The position numbers and the translations under genes are program-made. Below, piece after piece: positions 34,073-43,159 of a stretch of DNA of 64,000 nucleotides; the first letter of the stretch is position 1, and each line of letters starts with the position of its first letter. Source of the stretch: Planctomycetia bacterium (GTDB taxonomy: Bacteria; Planctomycetota; Planctomycetia; Pirellulales; UBA1268); NCBI GenBank assembly GCA_026401035.1, contig JAPLNR010000069.1, positions 1-64,000 of the forward strand, read 5' to 3'. The notes under the pieces were generated by a model. That model was not told where the DNA came from and searched no databases. It saw only the letters and a list, made by a program, of their open reading frames with translations.

Positions 34073-36811
34073 TCAGAATATAGCGGCTTGGCGGCGAAAA
34101 GGCCCGAGCTTGCCGAGTTCGATCACACTGACGGGAATCAGGGCCAGCAGCAGGACAGTGCCCCATTCCTGTCCCAATTGGCTGCCGATCTCGAAGACCG
34201 GCTGGGCAAAGGGCAGCATCACCACCGACACCTGCAGCAGGGACGAGATCAGGATCGCGCCGAGCAAGGAGGGGTTGGTCAGCCAGCCGCGCTCCCAAAA
34301 CGTCAGCCGGTCGCTGCGGCAGCCGAGGGCAAAAAACAGCTGTGCGAACGCCGCCACGCAGAAGGTGAACGTCCGCGCATGCGGCATGTTCGCCGGGTCG
34401 CCCCGATAACTCATCCAGAAGGCGCCGATGCAGACGGCGGCGACGAGCGCGCCGTGAAAGAGAATCAGCAGCCCGCGCGACCAGTTGATGACGGCCTCCC
34501 TGGGGGGCCGCGGCGGCCGGTTCATGATGTCTGGTTCCGGCGGCTCAAGCCCCAACGCCAACGCTGGCATGCCGTCGGTGACGAGATTGAGCCAGAGGAT
34601 CTGGATCGGCGCCAGCGGCGGCGGCCAGCCGAGCACCGCGGCCGCGAGCATCAGGAGCACTTCGCCGGCGTTGCACGACAGCAGATAGTGAATGAACTTC
34701 TGGATGTTGTCGTAGATGCCGCGGCCCTCCTCGATGGCATTCACGATCGACGCGAAGTTGTCGTCGGTGAGCACCATGTCCGACGCCTCCTTCGTGACGT
34801 CGGTGCCGGTGATGCCCATGGCGATACCGATGTCGGCGGCCTTCACGGCGGGCGCATCATTGACGCCGTCGCCGGTCATCGCCACGACCTCGCCACGCGA
34901 CTTCCAGCCGCGGATGACCCGCAGTTTGTGTGCCGCCGATACGCGGGCATAGACGTGGATGTTGGGCACCTCGCGGGCCAACGCCTCGTCCGACAGTTGG
35001 TCGAGCTCGAGGCCGCTCACCGCGCGCCCCGCACCATCTGCCATGCCGAGCTCCCGCGCGATCGCCAAGGCCGTGGCCGGATGGTCGCCGGTGATCATCA
35101 CGGGGCGGATGCCCGCCGTCCGGCAGCGGGCCACCGCCTCGCGGGCCTCGTCACGCGGCGGATCGATCATGCCCGCCAGTCCGCTGAAGACGAGATCGCG
35201 TTCTTGGGATGCCGAATCACCGCCGTCGTCCGGCCGCGAGCCGTGCTCGCGCCAGGCCATTGCCAGGACCCGCATCGCCCGCTCCGCCATCCCGGCCGCA
35301 GCGGCAAGGATTGCCTGGCGGCGGACGTCGGTGAGAGGGATCACCTCCCCGGCCACCTGCTCGGCCGCGCACTTGAGGAGAAGCATCTCCGGCGCCCCCT
35401 TGGAATACATGAGCCGCGTACCATCGCGCTGGCCGGCCACGACCGACATCGTCTTCCGCTCGGAATCAAAGGGGATCTCGAGGAGAATCCGCGTGCCTGG
35501 CTCATCCCGCTCGATGCCCGCCTTGAGGGCCGCGACGACCAGCGCCCCTTCCGTCGGGTCGCCGATCACCTGCCACGATTCACCGCCGTCGCCGCGCGGC
35601 TGCACGGCTGCGTTGTTGCACCGGGCCGCGATCGTCAGCAGCCGCTCGAGGTCGGGGTCGGCGCGGGCGTTGACCGCGGCCTGGGAGTCGTCCACCGCGA
35701 GAAAGTCGCCACGCGGCGCGTAGCCCGTGCCGGTCACCTGGTAGGACCGGCCACCGGCATGGATTTCGCGGACCGTCATCTCGTTGCGGGTGAGCGTGCC
35801 AGTCTTGTCGGAGCACACGACGGTCACCGACCCGAGCGTTTCGACGCTGGGCAGCCGGCGGACCAGCGCGTTGCGGGCCGCCATCCGCTGCAGGCCGATG
35901 GCGAGCACGAGCGTGACCACGGCCGGCAGGCCTTCGGGTACGGCCGCCACGGCAAGGCTCACGGATGACAGCATCACTTCCCAGAGATCGCCACCGCGGC
36001 GAATCTCCAGCACAAAGATCAGGCCGACCAGGGCGAGGCAGATGACGATCAGCAGCCGGCCCAGTTCGGCCAGGCGCCGCTGCAGCGGTGTCGTCTCCGG
36101 CTCGGCGCGTTCGAGCAGGCCGGCGATGTGGCCGAGTTCGGTCTGCATCCCGGTGGCCACGACGAGCGCCTCGCCACGGCCCGCCGCGACGACCGTTCCT
36201 GCATAGACCATCGTGCGACGGTCGCCCAGCGGCGTGTCGGCCGCGAGCGTGTGGTCGACGTGCTTTTCCAATGGCACGGATTCGCCTGTCAGTGCGGCCT
36301 CCTGCACGTGGAGCGCATAGGCGGTGATCAGCCGCGCATCGGCCGGCACGTAATCCCCCGCCGCCAGTTCGACTCGATCGCCGGGAACGATTTCCCGGGC
36401 GGGTATGGCCGTGATCGTGCCGTCGCGGATCACGCGGGCCAGCGGCGCGGCGAGCCGCTCGAGGGCGGCCAGCGCCCGCAGCGCCCGCTCCTCCTGCAGA
36501 AAGCCGATGATCGCGTTGACGCCGACGATGGCGCAGATCGCGGCGGTGTCGGCCCATTCCCCCAGCACGGCCGAGATCACGGCGGCCGCGATCAGGATCC
36601 AGATCACCAGTTCGGCGAATTGGCGGGCCACTTTCCGCCACAGCGGTTCCGGTGCTGCTTCGACCAGTGCATTGTCGCCGAGGATCCGCCGCCGTTCCGC
36701 GGCCTCCGTGGCGGAGAGCCCTCTGGCGGGATCGACCTGCAGGGCGGCGGCCACTGCGGCAGCGGGAAGGGCGTGCCAGGGTTGTGGGGCAAAGGAGGGA
36801 CCGTCTGCCAT
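34073..36811 (-). CDS. P2A-type cation-transporting ATPase (calcium pump-like)
   Basis: This is a 912-aa P-type ATPase. Visible in order: actuator motif LTGESVPLEKH, membrane motif AVPEGLPAVVTLVLAIGL (the PEGL of SERCA/PMR1-type pumps), phosphorylation site CSDKTGTLTRNEM, nucleotide loop, and hinge TGDGVNDAPAVKAADIG. Six C-terminal membrane segments follow. The N-terminal LSATEAAERRRILGDNAL is the cation_ATPase_N pattern. The ATG at 36811 gives a normal length; longer frames upstream are antisense to the thioredoxin-like gene. It most likely exports Ca2+ or a related divalent ion from the cytoplasm. The 5' end is divergent from the next gene, and the 167-base gap holds both promoters. Confidence 0.92.
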   Translation of the reverse strand: MADGPSFAPQPWHALPAAAVAAALQVDPARGLSATEAAERRRILGDNALVEAAPEPLWRKVARQFAELVIWILIAAAVISAVLGEWADTAAICAIVGVNAIIGFLQEERALRALAALERLAAPLARVIRDGTITAIPAREIVPGDRVELAAGDYVPADARLITAYALHVQEAALTGESVPLEKHVDHTLAADTPLGDRRTMVYAGTVVAAGRGEALVVATGMQTELGHIAGLLERAEPETTPLQRRLAELGRLLIVICLALVGLIFVLEIRRGGDLWEVMLSSVSLAVAAVPEGLPAVVTLVLAIGLQRMAARNALVRRLPSVETLGSVTVVCSDKTGTLTRNEMTVREIHAGGRSYQVTGTGYAPRGDFLAVDDSQAAVNARADPDLERLLTIAARCNNAAVQPRGDGGESWQVIGDPTEGALVVAALKAGIERDEPGTRILLEIPFDSERKTMSVVAGQRDGTRLMYSKGAPEMLLLKCAAEQVAGEVIPLTDVRRQAILAAAAGMAERAMRVLAMAWREHGSRPDDGGDSASQERDLVFSGLAGMIDPPRDEAREAVARCRTAGIRPVMITGDHPATALAIARELGMADGAGRAVSGLELDQLSDEALAREVPNIHVYARVSAAHKLRVIRGWKSRGEVVAMTGDGVNDAPAVKAADIGIAMGITGTDVTKEASDMVLTDDNFASIVNAIEEGRGIYDNIQKFIHYLLSCNAGEVLLMLAAAVLGWPPPLAPIQILWLNLVTDGMPALALGLEPPEPDIMNRPPRPPREAVINWSRGLLILFHGALVAAVCIGAFWMSYRGDPANMPHARTFTFCVAAFAQLFFALGCRSDRLTFWERGWLTNPSLLGAILISSLLQVSVVMLPFAQPVFEIGSQLGQEWGTVLLLALIPVSVIELGKLGPFRRQAAIF

Positions 36812-36978
36812 CGAATGGCCTCCGGCATGCGGCTGCCAGTGGCGCAGCGGCACGATGTGTCTGATGGGGGCGGGATCGCAGAGCCCAGAGATCATACGAA
36901 AGAACGATGTGCCGCTGCCTTTTTTCCACCGCACGGCGTACACTGTCGGGTTTCCGGCGGGCATTCCTGGCTGGGCCG

Positions 36979-38126
36979 ATGGCACAGAGTGTGAAACAAG
37001 TCGCTGCAGCGATCGCCTTGGCGTTTCTGCTGATTGCCACGGCCGGCCCGGCTGTCCGCGGTGTGCCGCAGCGAAGGCCTGGATTCCGGCCGTCGCAGCG
37101 CGGCACCCGGGCTTCGAGGTGGAGTATGTCGACCTTGCACAGGATGCCGGCGGCCGTGCGGTCTTGAGTGAGATCGTGAAGCGGCACGGCGTCGGGGCCG
37201 CGAGCGTGCCGGTGATCCACGTCTGCAACTCCGTCGTCGTGGGGTTCGATCAGGCCGACACGACCGGCAAGCGTGTCGAGGCGCTGCTGGCCCGCTGGAC
37301 GAGCGAGTGCCCGGGAGCGGTCGGGGAAACGAGCGCAGGCGACGGCTTCGAAGGGGGAGTGATCGTCGAGCCGACGGTCATCGACGTGCCGATGCTGCGG
37401 TGGCTCAACGGCCGGCTCGATCCCTCCAAACTGGGCATGCCGCTGTTCACGATCGCCGTGGGCCTCGTCGACGGATTCAACCCCTGTGCGATGTGGGTGC
37501 TGCTGCTCCTGCTCTCGATCCTCGTGAACCTCAAGGACCGCCTGAAGATCGTCGCGATCGCCGGCACGTTTGTGTTCGTGAGTGGGGTGGCCTACTTTGC
37601 GTTCATGGCGGCTTGGCTCAACGTCTTCGAATGGATCGGCTATCTTCGCCCTGTGCAGGTGGCGCTTGGGCTGCTGGCGGTCACGATCGGGCTGATCCAC
37701 GTCAAGGATTTCTTCGCGTTCAAGCAGGGCCCGTCGCTCTCGATTCCCGAGGCGGCCAAGCCCGGCATCTACGATCGCATCCGCCGGATCGTGAACGCGG
37801 AGAACCTGCCCGCCGCCATCGCGGGGGCTTTTGTTCTGGCCGTGCTCGTGAACGTTGTCGAGCTGCTCTGCACGGCGGGTCTGCCGGCGCTCTACACAAA
37901 CATTCTCTCGCAGCAGGGCTACGGCCCGGCGGGCCGCTACGGCTATCTGCTGCTCTACATTTTGGCCTACATGTTTGACGACGCGCTGATGGTCGCGGGC
38001 GTCGTGGCGTCGCTCAGCCGGTTCAAGCTCCAGGAGACGGCGGGCCGCTGGCTGAAGCTTGTCAGCGGGGCGGTGATCCTGCTGCTCGGGCTCGTGATGC
38101 TTTTGCGGCCCGAGTGGCTCGGGTGA
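36979..38126 (+). CDS. Thioredoxin-fold/DsbD-like membrane protein, frameshifted near its N-terminus
   Basis: The signal peptide (MAQSVKQVAAAIALAFLLIA) starts at ATG 36979 in one frame. The body (from about 37045 to the TGA at 38126) lies in another frame that has no plausible start codon of its own close by. The body opens with GCPRCAAAK, a CxxC thioredoxin-like active site, then IVKRHGVGAASVPVIHV. Hydrophobic helices follow (LLLLLSILVNL, IAGTFVFVSGVAYFAFMAAW, LALGLLAVTIGLIH and others), as in DsbD/CcdA-type thiol-redox transporters. The first strand of the thioredoxin fold before CPRC seems missing. It would carry reducing power across the membrane. Either a pseudogene or an assembly error. 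Confidence 0.65.
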
Positions 38127-38139
38127 TACAACGTGCGGC

Positions 38140-39096
38140 ATGCGCATTGTTGTTCTTGACGGCTACACGGCCAACCCCGGCGACCTCGACTGGTCTGCGA
38201 TCGAGTCGCTTGCCCAGCTGACCGTCTACGACCGCACCGATGATGCCGACATCGTCGCCCGCGCCCAGGGTGCCGAGATCCTGCTCACCAACAAGACCAC
38301 GCTCTCCCGGGCGGTGATCGAGAGCCTGCCGCAGCTCAAGTTCATCGGCGTGCTCGCGACGGGGGTGAACGTGGTCGATCTCGAGGCTGCCAAGGCCCGC
38401 GGCATTCCCGTCTGCAACGTGCCGGAATACAGCACGCCCAATGTGGCCCAGGCCGTCTTTGCGCTTGTGCTCGAACTGACGAACCATACCGGCCATCACG
38501 ACCGCACCGTGCACGAGGGCCGCTGGAGCCGCTGTGCAGACTTCTGCTACTGGGATGGGGAGCTCGTGGAGCTGGCCGGACTCACGCTCGGGCTCGTCGG
38601 CTACGGCCGGATCGGCGCGGCGGTGGCCCGCGTCGGCCAGGCATTCGACATGCAGATCCTCGCCCACCGCCGCAGTGGCTTCGGCAGCATCGAGGGGGGC
38701 GGCGCATACACCGATCTCGACACGCTTTTTCGCGAGAGCGATGTTGTGAGTCTGCACTGCCCGCTCACGCCCGAGACGAAGGAGATGGTGAATGCGCCGC
38801 GGCTGAGGCAGATGAAGCCGACGGCGTTGCTGATCAACACGGCCCGCGGCGGGCTCGTCAACGAGGCCGACCTGGCGGCCGCGCTCAATGCCGGCACGAT
38901 CGCCGGTGCCGGCCTCGACGTGCTGTCGGTCGAGCCGCCAGCGGCGACGAATCCCCTGCTGACGGCGAAAAACTGCATCATCACGCCGCACATCGCCTGG
39001 GCCACCCGCAACGCGCGGCGGCGGCTGCTCGACGTCACGGCGGCGAATGTCCGGGCGTTTCTGGCTGGCACGCCGCAGAATTGCGTGACGAAGTAG
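38140..39096 (+). CDS. D-2-hydroxyacid dehydrogenase (glycerate dehydrogenase-like)
   Basis: This 318-aa NAD-dependent enzyme of the D-isomer 2-hydroxyacid family interconverts hydroxyacids and ketoacids, e.g. glycerate and hydroxypyruvate. The dinucleotide motif is GLVGYGRIGAAVARVG. Catalytic residues are present: Arg in NTARGGLVNE, Glu in LDVLSVEPP (two-residue variation) and His in ITPHIAWAT. It starts 13 bases after the frameshifted membrane protein. The stop codon (39094-39096) is part of the REP-like palindrome. A function in sugar-acid metabolism is likely; the exact substrate is not readable. Confidence 0.92.
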   Translation: MRIVVLDGYTANPGDLDWSAIESLAQLTVYDRTDDADIVARAQGAEILLTNKTTLSRAVIESLPQLKFIGVLATGVNVVDLEAAKARGIPVCNVPEYSTPNVAQAVFALVLELTNHTGHHDRTVHEGRWSRCADFCYWDGELVELAGLTLGLVGYGRIGAAVARVGQAFDMQILAHRRSGFGSIEGGGAYTDLDTLFRESDVVSLHCPLTPETKEMVNAPRLRQMKPTALLINTARGGLVNEADLAAALNAGTIAGAGLDVLSVEPPAATNPLLTAKNCIITPHIAWATRNARRRLLDVTAANVRAFLAGTPQNCVTK

Positions 39097-39114
39097 GACA
39101 GGCTTCAGCCTGTC
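39093..39114 (+). repeat. REP-like palindrome, copy 3
   Basis: Same 22-nt unit (GTAG plus GACAGGCT-TC-AGCCTGTC). Its TAG is the stop codon of the D-2-hydroxyacid dehydrogenase. It faces an inverted copy 46 bases downstream, so the pair could also form a long hairpin between two convergent genes. Confidence 0.9.
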
Positions 39115-39160
39115 GATTCCAGTCGGCGCTCCCTATGGCAGACTGACGGATGGGCCGGCT

Positions 39161-39182
39161 GACAGGCTGAAGCCTGTCCTAC
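39161..39182 (-). repeat. REP-like palindrome, copy 4
   Basis: Inverted relative to copy 3. On the minus strand its TAG (39179-39181) is the stop codon of the 1125-aa protein gene. Together with copy 3 it brackets a 46-base spacer and likely serves as a two-way transcript end. Confidence 0.9.
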
Positions 39183-42100
39183 TCTTCCGGCTTGGGTTCC
39201 ACGATTGTCTTGCCGCGGCGGGTGGCCTGCACGGCGATCGCGCCGCCGATGGGCACCTCCTGGCCTTCCGCCACGAGCGCGGCGGTGAGCGTGAGCGGAA
39301 CAGCGTCGCCGTCGGCGGCGAGTTGCCCCTGGGCGAGCAGGTGGTCGAGATAGGGCTTGACCGCGCCGCGGAGCGTCTTGTCGGTGGCGGGGCGGGAGGT
39401 ATCGCCGATGAAATTCCGCAGGTCGCCCCCCGCGATCATGTAGCGGGAGTTGCGGGCGTCGAAGGCGAGTCCATCGAAGGAAAACGTCGCCGCGGTCGCG
39501 CCGGTCGCGTCGTCCCGCATGAGCAGTTGCAGCACGGCCTTCGGCGGCGGGATGAAAACCGGCGGCACGCGGATCACGAGGCTGTCGCTCGTGGCGGCGA
39601 AGAATTCGTCCACCCGCGCGGCCTCCGTCCGCGTGCCGGCCGTCTTTGTGGCCGTGAAGGTGAGGCTCAGGCCGGTGTCTTCCGCGAAGACGGCTGCGCA
39701 TGAGCCCGTGCCGGCATCGGCACGTCGGGCGACGGGCACGAGCAGGTGGCTGCTCACGCCGTAGGGCGTGGCGAGATGGATGTCGACACATGCGCGGTCG
39801 TTGCAGGAGGGGAGCCCGCAGCCTTCGGTGGGTGGGGCCACGGGGTCGATGACGAGCGCCGCGGCGGGGGCGGGCAGGGGTTCGACGTTGCTGGCGAGGG
39901 TCACGGCCCGCGCATCCACGCCGGCGCAGGGCGACTGCTCGAGCGGCTGTGCACCGGGCGGAATCTCCACGCGGAGCACTTCACGGGAGAGGAGCGAAAA
40001 CTTCGCCGGCTTCCCGCCGGCGATGATCCGCGTGTCGTGAACGCTGAATCCCTTGCCGATCAGGAAGAGCGTCGTCGTGCCCTGCGGGTCGATGCCCGGC
40101 GCTCCATACCAGCCGATGAGTTCCGGCGCGAGATCGGTCACGCCGGTATTGAAGAGCTCGAAGCCGCCGCAGTTGTTTTCATAGGGGATCAGCGCTTCGA
40201 GCGTCTGCAGCGGCAGCTTGCCGTCGAGTTTGTCGACCTCGCGCATGAGCCGGGCCAGTTCGCCCTCCCGATAGAGATGGCTGCAGCGCTGGCAGTTGTC
40301 CACGCTCTGCTGCATCGCCTTGACCGCCCGCGAGAGGTGCAGGGTCTGCCGCATGCTCGTGTCGGTCGCGAGTGGATGCACCAGCGAGAACCAGCTGGTG
40401 GAGACGTCGAGCGTCACCAGCGGCACGAACGACGGCATCACGACGATCGCCGTGCACTCGCGGATGCCCGGCTCGAGCTGCCGCTGCATGAGGTCGGCAT
40501 CGGTCGTCGGCCCGCCGCAGAGGGTTTCGGTAAAGGCGGCAAGGTGGCCGCGGGTCGGGGGCGACTGCACGCGGGGCATAAACCGCCAACCAAACGTGTC
40601 GTCGCCGTGCGCGAAACCGACCGCAGTTTTATTGAGTGCGATCGTCGCCATGTCGGTCTCGAGCCGACGGGTGTAGCGGGTGAGCCCCTGAGCGCTCATC
40701 CGGCCGCTGGCGAAGGCCATCGCCAACGCGATCTGTTGTTCCCGGCGCCGCGCGAAGGCATCGGCGACGTTCTGCTCCTCGGCGACGGGGTCGAGGGCGA
40801 AGATGCGGATCGGCCAGCGGCAGCGAACGTAGTCGTTGAAGGCGTGCCGTGCCTCGGGCGATGGGCAGGGGCCGTAAAACGGGCCCGCACAGACACTGGC
40901 GCCGCTGCGGCCGCGGGCACTGGCCGATTCGCGGATGTCCTCGACGAGCCGGTCGTTGAGCAGCGCCGATTCAACGAGGATTCCCCAGGCGAGCACGGCG
41001 GTCGTCGTCCGGCAGAGGGGCGGCCCCGACAGCCGCTCGGCGCAGCAGATGCCGGCGGTCTCGGCGGGGAGCGAGAAACCGCCTGCGGCGGGGAGCGGGG
41101 GCCCGCCCTCGGCGGTCAGCGGCTCCGGGTCGCTGCCGGTGCCCAGCGTCGACAACACGTGGCAGCGGATCCGCGCGAGCTCGTCGATCCGACGGCCGCG
41201 GACGAGCGGGGCAATGCCCCAGCCGGGCATCTGCTCCCAGAGCGGCTGCTGGCGGTCCAGCGCGAGAAAGTCGGCGGCCGCGTCGAGCTCTTCGGCGAGA
41301 TAGCCGCGAACCGCGACGTGCTGGATGCAGGGCTGGTTCGTCGGATGGCCGGCCAGCGCCGCGTGGGTGTCGCGGATCAGGATCGCGATCTGGCTGATCC
41401 CTGCAACGTCGGCCAGTTGCGAGATCGGGATCGGCATCCGGGCGCGGCGGGTTTTGACGCTTGGCGCCGCCGACGGGGAAATCGTCGGCAGCCGCGCGGA
41501 GAGCGACTGCATTGCCGCGAGCACGCCCTGCCGCGGCTCCCCGGCATGCTGCGGGGCAGCCATGGCGCCCAAGGCTTCCGAAGCTCCCAAGTGGGGCGCG
41601 GTGACGATCGTGGCCGCCCAGGCAAGGCACTCGGGATCGTTCACGCAGTGGGTGAGGGCCGGGGCGATGAGATCGACGAGATCGTTGCTCACGAGGCTGC
41701 GGAACGTCGTCGGCAGAAGGTCGTCGCCGAGCAGCGGCTCGGCCGTGATCGAGATCTCGGCGCCGTACCCCTTTTGCGTGTGGGCGCCCGTCTGGATGGA
41801 GACCGGGATGCGGACGAGGTTGAGCGCGTAGCCCGGCGAGTCGGCCGAATCATCCCCCTCGTTCACGCGGCGGAGTTCGTTGAGATGGTTGAGATAGCGG
41901 GAGAGGTGATCGAGCTGGATCGTGGGCTCGAGCGCGAGAGGGGCGTCGGCAAACTGGAATTCGCCCGACAGCGGCGGTGCACCGAAGGGCGCAGTGCGAG
42001 AGATCACCACGGGGTCGGTGCGGCCGAGCTGTTCGTTTGTGGTGGGCAGGAGCGCTTGAATCGAGTTGATGACGCTGTTGCCGCCGGTGGCGTCGGGCAC

Positions 42101-42556
42101 CGGCACATACTCCGGGCCACGGCGGCGGCCCGAGGCGGCTTGCAGGGCCAGCGCCATTCCGAGAAACGCCTGGTCGCTCCGCCGGAGGGCGGCCTGGTTG
42201 GTCGGTGTGAAGAGCGGTAGTTGCTGCCGCATCTGCTCCTCGTATTCGTGACGATGCCGCATGAGCCGGTTCTGTCCCCAGACATCGGGCTGTTTGGCGA
42301 CGATCGAGCCGTAGGCATTGATGTGTTTGTTGAGCCAGTCGATCTCGTTGGCGAGCCCGACCATGGGATCGTCGCAGCCCCGAGGGGTGCGGCGGGCCAC
42401 GGGTGGCTCGCGGTGGGCCGCCTTGAAAGGAGCGGCAAGGCCTTGGAATACTCGGCTCAAGTCACCCGCGTCTGCGGGCCGGGCCGTGGCAGCGCCCCCG
42501 ATCAGGAGAGTGCAGACAATCGTGACGCGTGAAATGGTTCGCTGGCTCGAGATCAC
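39179..42556 (-). CDS. Unrecognised 1125-aa secreted protein
   Basis: I do not recognise this protein. It starts with GTG at 42556 and has a signal peptide (VTIVCTLLIGGAATARPADA). Many cysteines follow in pairs, e.g. NCQRCSH, DPECL and CGLPSCNDRAC, suggesting disulfides. A predicted IPT/TIG-like beta-sandwich lies around residues 825-890 (TTTLFLIGKGFSVHD, SREVLRVEIPPGA). The C-terminal 280 residues are beta-rich, and the rest is mostly mixed alpha/beta without familiar motifs. No repeats, membrane helix or catalytic signature was seen. It is convergent with the dehydrogenase. A secreted or outer-surface planctomycete-specific protein is the best description. Confidence 0.8.
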   Translation of the reverse strand: MISSQRTISRVTIVCTLLIGGAATARPADAGDLSRVFQGLAAPFKAAHREPPVARRTPRGCDDPMVGLANEIDWLNKHINAYGSIVAKQPDVWGQNRLMRHRHEYEEQMRQQLPLFTPTNQAALRRSDQAFLGMALALQAASGRRRGPEYVPVPDATGGNSVINSIQALLPTTNEQLGRTDPVVISRTAPFGAPPLSGEFQFADAPLALEPTIQLDHLSRYLNHLNELRRVNEGDDSADSPGYALNLVRIPVSIQTGAHTQKGYGAEISITAEPLLGDDLLPTTFRSLVSNDLVDLIAPALTHCVNDPECLAWAATIVTAPHLGASEALGAMAAPQHAGEPRQGVLAAMQSLSARLPTISPSAAPSVKTRRARMPIPISQLADVAGISQIAILIRDTHAALAGHPTNQPCIQHVAVRGYLAEELDAAADFLALDRQQPLWEQMPGWGIAPLVRGRRIDELARIRCHVLSTLGTGSDPEPLTAEGGPPLPAAGGFSLPAETAGICCAERLSGPPLCRTTTAVLAWGILVESALLNDRLVEDIRESASARGRSGASVCAGPFYGPCPSPEARHAFNDYVRCRWPIRIFALDPVAEEQNVADAFARRREQQIALAMAFASGRMSAQGLTRYTRRLETDMATIALNKTAVGFAHGDDTFGWRFMPRVQSPPTRGHLAAFTETLCGGPTTDADLMQRQLEPGIRECTAIVVMPSFVPLVTLDVSTSWFSLVHPLATDTSMRQTLHLSRAVKAMQQSVDNCQRCSHLYREGELARLMREVDKLDGKLPLQTLEALIPYENNCGGFELFNTGVTDLAPELIGWYGAPGIDPQGTTTLFLIGKGFSVHDTRIIAGGKPAKFSLLSREVLRVEIPPGAQPLEQSPCAGVDARAVTLASNVEPLPAPAAALVIDPVAPPTEGCGLPSCNDRACVDIHLATPYGVSSHLLVPVARRADAGTGSCAAVFAEDTGLSLTFTATKTAGTRTEAARVDEFFAATSDSLVIRVPPVFIPPPKAVLQLLMRDDATGATAATFSFDGLAFDARNSRYMIAGGDLRNFIGDTSRPATDKTLRGAVKPYLDHLLAQGQLAADGDAVPLTLTAALVAEGQEVPIGGAIAVQATRRGKTIVEPKPEE

Positions 42557-42903
42557 GGTTCTTTTTTTGGTGGGTGGTGAAAACGCTGCCGTCTTCCGTG
42601 CGGGCCGTCCTGGCAGCGATCGCTCATACAGGGGAGGCCATCCCCCGTATGAGGATCGGTCGGAACAGCAGGCATTGTGAGGAGGAGCGGCACGACCGTG
42701 GAGGTCGGGCCAGGTTGCCTGATTTCACAATCACCCCCCCCGGTTCCTAGCAAGCAGATGACAGCCATGGCTATGGGGTCGAGCACATGGTCCGGTCGGA
42801 CGACCCGCGGGGGCGCGAGCGGGCGATCGCGGGGCCTCGTGCTTTCGGCATGGCTGGAAGCAGTGGCCATGCTGGTTTCGTGTCCGTCTCCAGGCCGTTC
42901 GGA
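42557..42903. other. Intergenic region upstream of the RHH/PIN pair
   Basis: This region between divergent genes holds the promoter of the 1125-aa protein and, at 42602-42724, a 123-base element that recurs beyond the PIN gene. No coding content is supported; the frame starting at 42677 only becomes meaningful at the antitoxin start (42941). Confidence 0.5.
42602..42724 (+). repeat. 123-nt diverged direct repeat, left copy
   Basis: Similar in sequence and order to 43622-43745: GGCAGC, then CAGGGGA...TCCCCC with GTATG-type pairing, then GATCGG(T/C)CGGAA, AGCGGC and GGTCGGGCC. The first part can fold into a hairpin (CATAC...GGGGA pairing with TCCCC...GTATG). The two copies bracket the RHH/PIN toxin-antitoxin genes. 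Confidence 0.6.
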
Positions 42904-42933
42904 TTGCAGCCTGCCGGGGACATGCGTTACAAT
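42904..42933 (+). promoter_or_regulatory. Possible sigma-70 promoter of the RHH/PIN pair, perhaps leaderless
   Basis: TTGCAG (42904-42909) and TACAAT (42928-42933) are separated by 18 bases. Transcription would start about 7 bases downstream, at or next to the antitoxin ATG (42941), implying an mRNA without a leader. A small inverted repeat (ATGTGGTACAT) covers the start and could be an autoregulatory site. Confidence 0.4.
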
Positions 42934-42940
42934 GTGGTAC

Positions 42941-43159
42941 ATGGATACCACGCTCAATGTTCGGATTCCCGCTGCCCTCAAAAAACAGCTCGACGCCCTG
43001 AGCCGCCGGCAACACAGGCCATCAAGTGAGCTCGTCCGCGAATCCCTCCGGCGCTACATCGCAGCCGAGCAGATTGCCAGGCTTCGCAAAATGACGGTGC
43101 CACTGGCGGAGGCGCAAGGGTTCATCACGGACGACGACATCTTCAAGGCGGTTTCGTGA
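42941..43159 (+). CDS. Ribbon-helix-helix antitoxin
   Basis: This 72-aa protein has an RHH (CopG/Arc) fold: the beta strand TTLNVRIP is followed by helices ALKKQLDALSRRQ and SSELVRESLRRYIAAEQ. The C-terminal 25 residues (LRKMTVPLAEAQGFITDDDI) would wrap the toxin. The ATG at 42941 gives the typical start; another ATG lies three codons upstream. RHH antitoxins bind their own promoter as dimers. The stop overlaps the PIN gene's start by four bases (GTGA), as expected for a VapBC-like pair. Confidence 0.88.
   Translation: MDTTLNVRIPAALKKQLDALSRRQHRPSSELVRESLRRYIAAEQIARLRKMTVPLAEAQGFITDDDIFKAVS

Noticed and set aside
36405..36978. Extending the DsbD-like protein upstream in the body's frame
   Set aside because: That stretch runs antisense through the start of the P-type ATPase and has no family content; a frameshift after the signal peptide at 36979 explains the data better.
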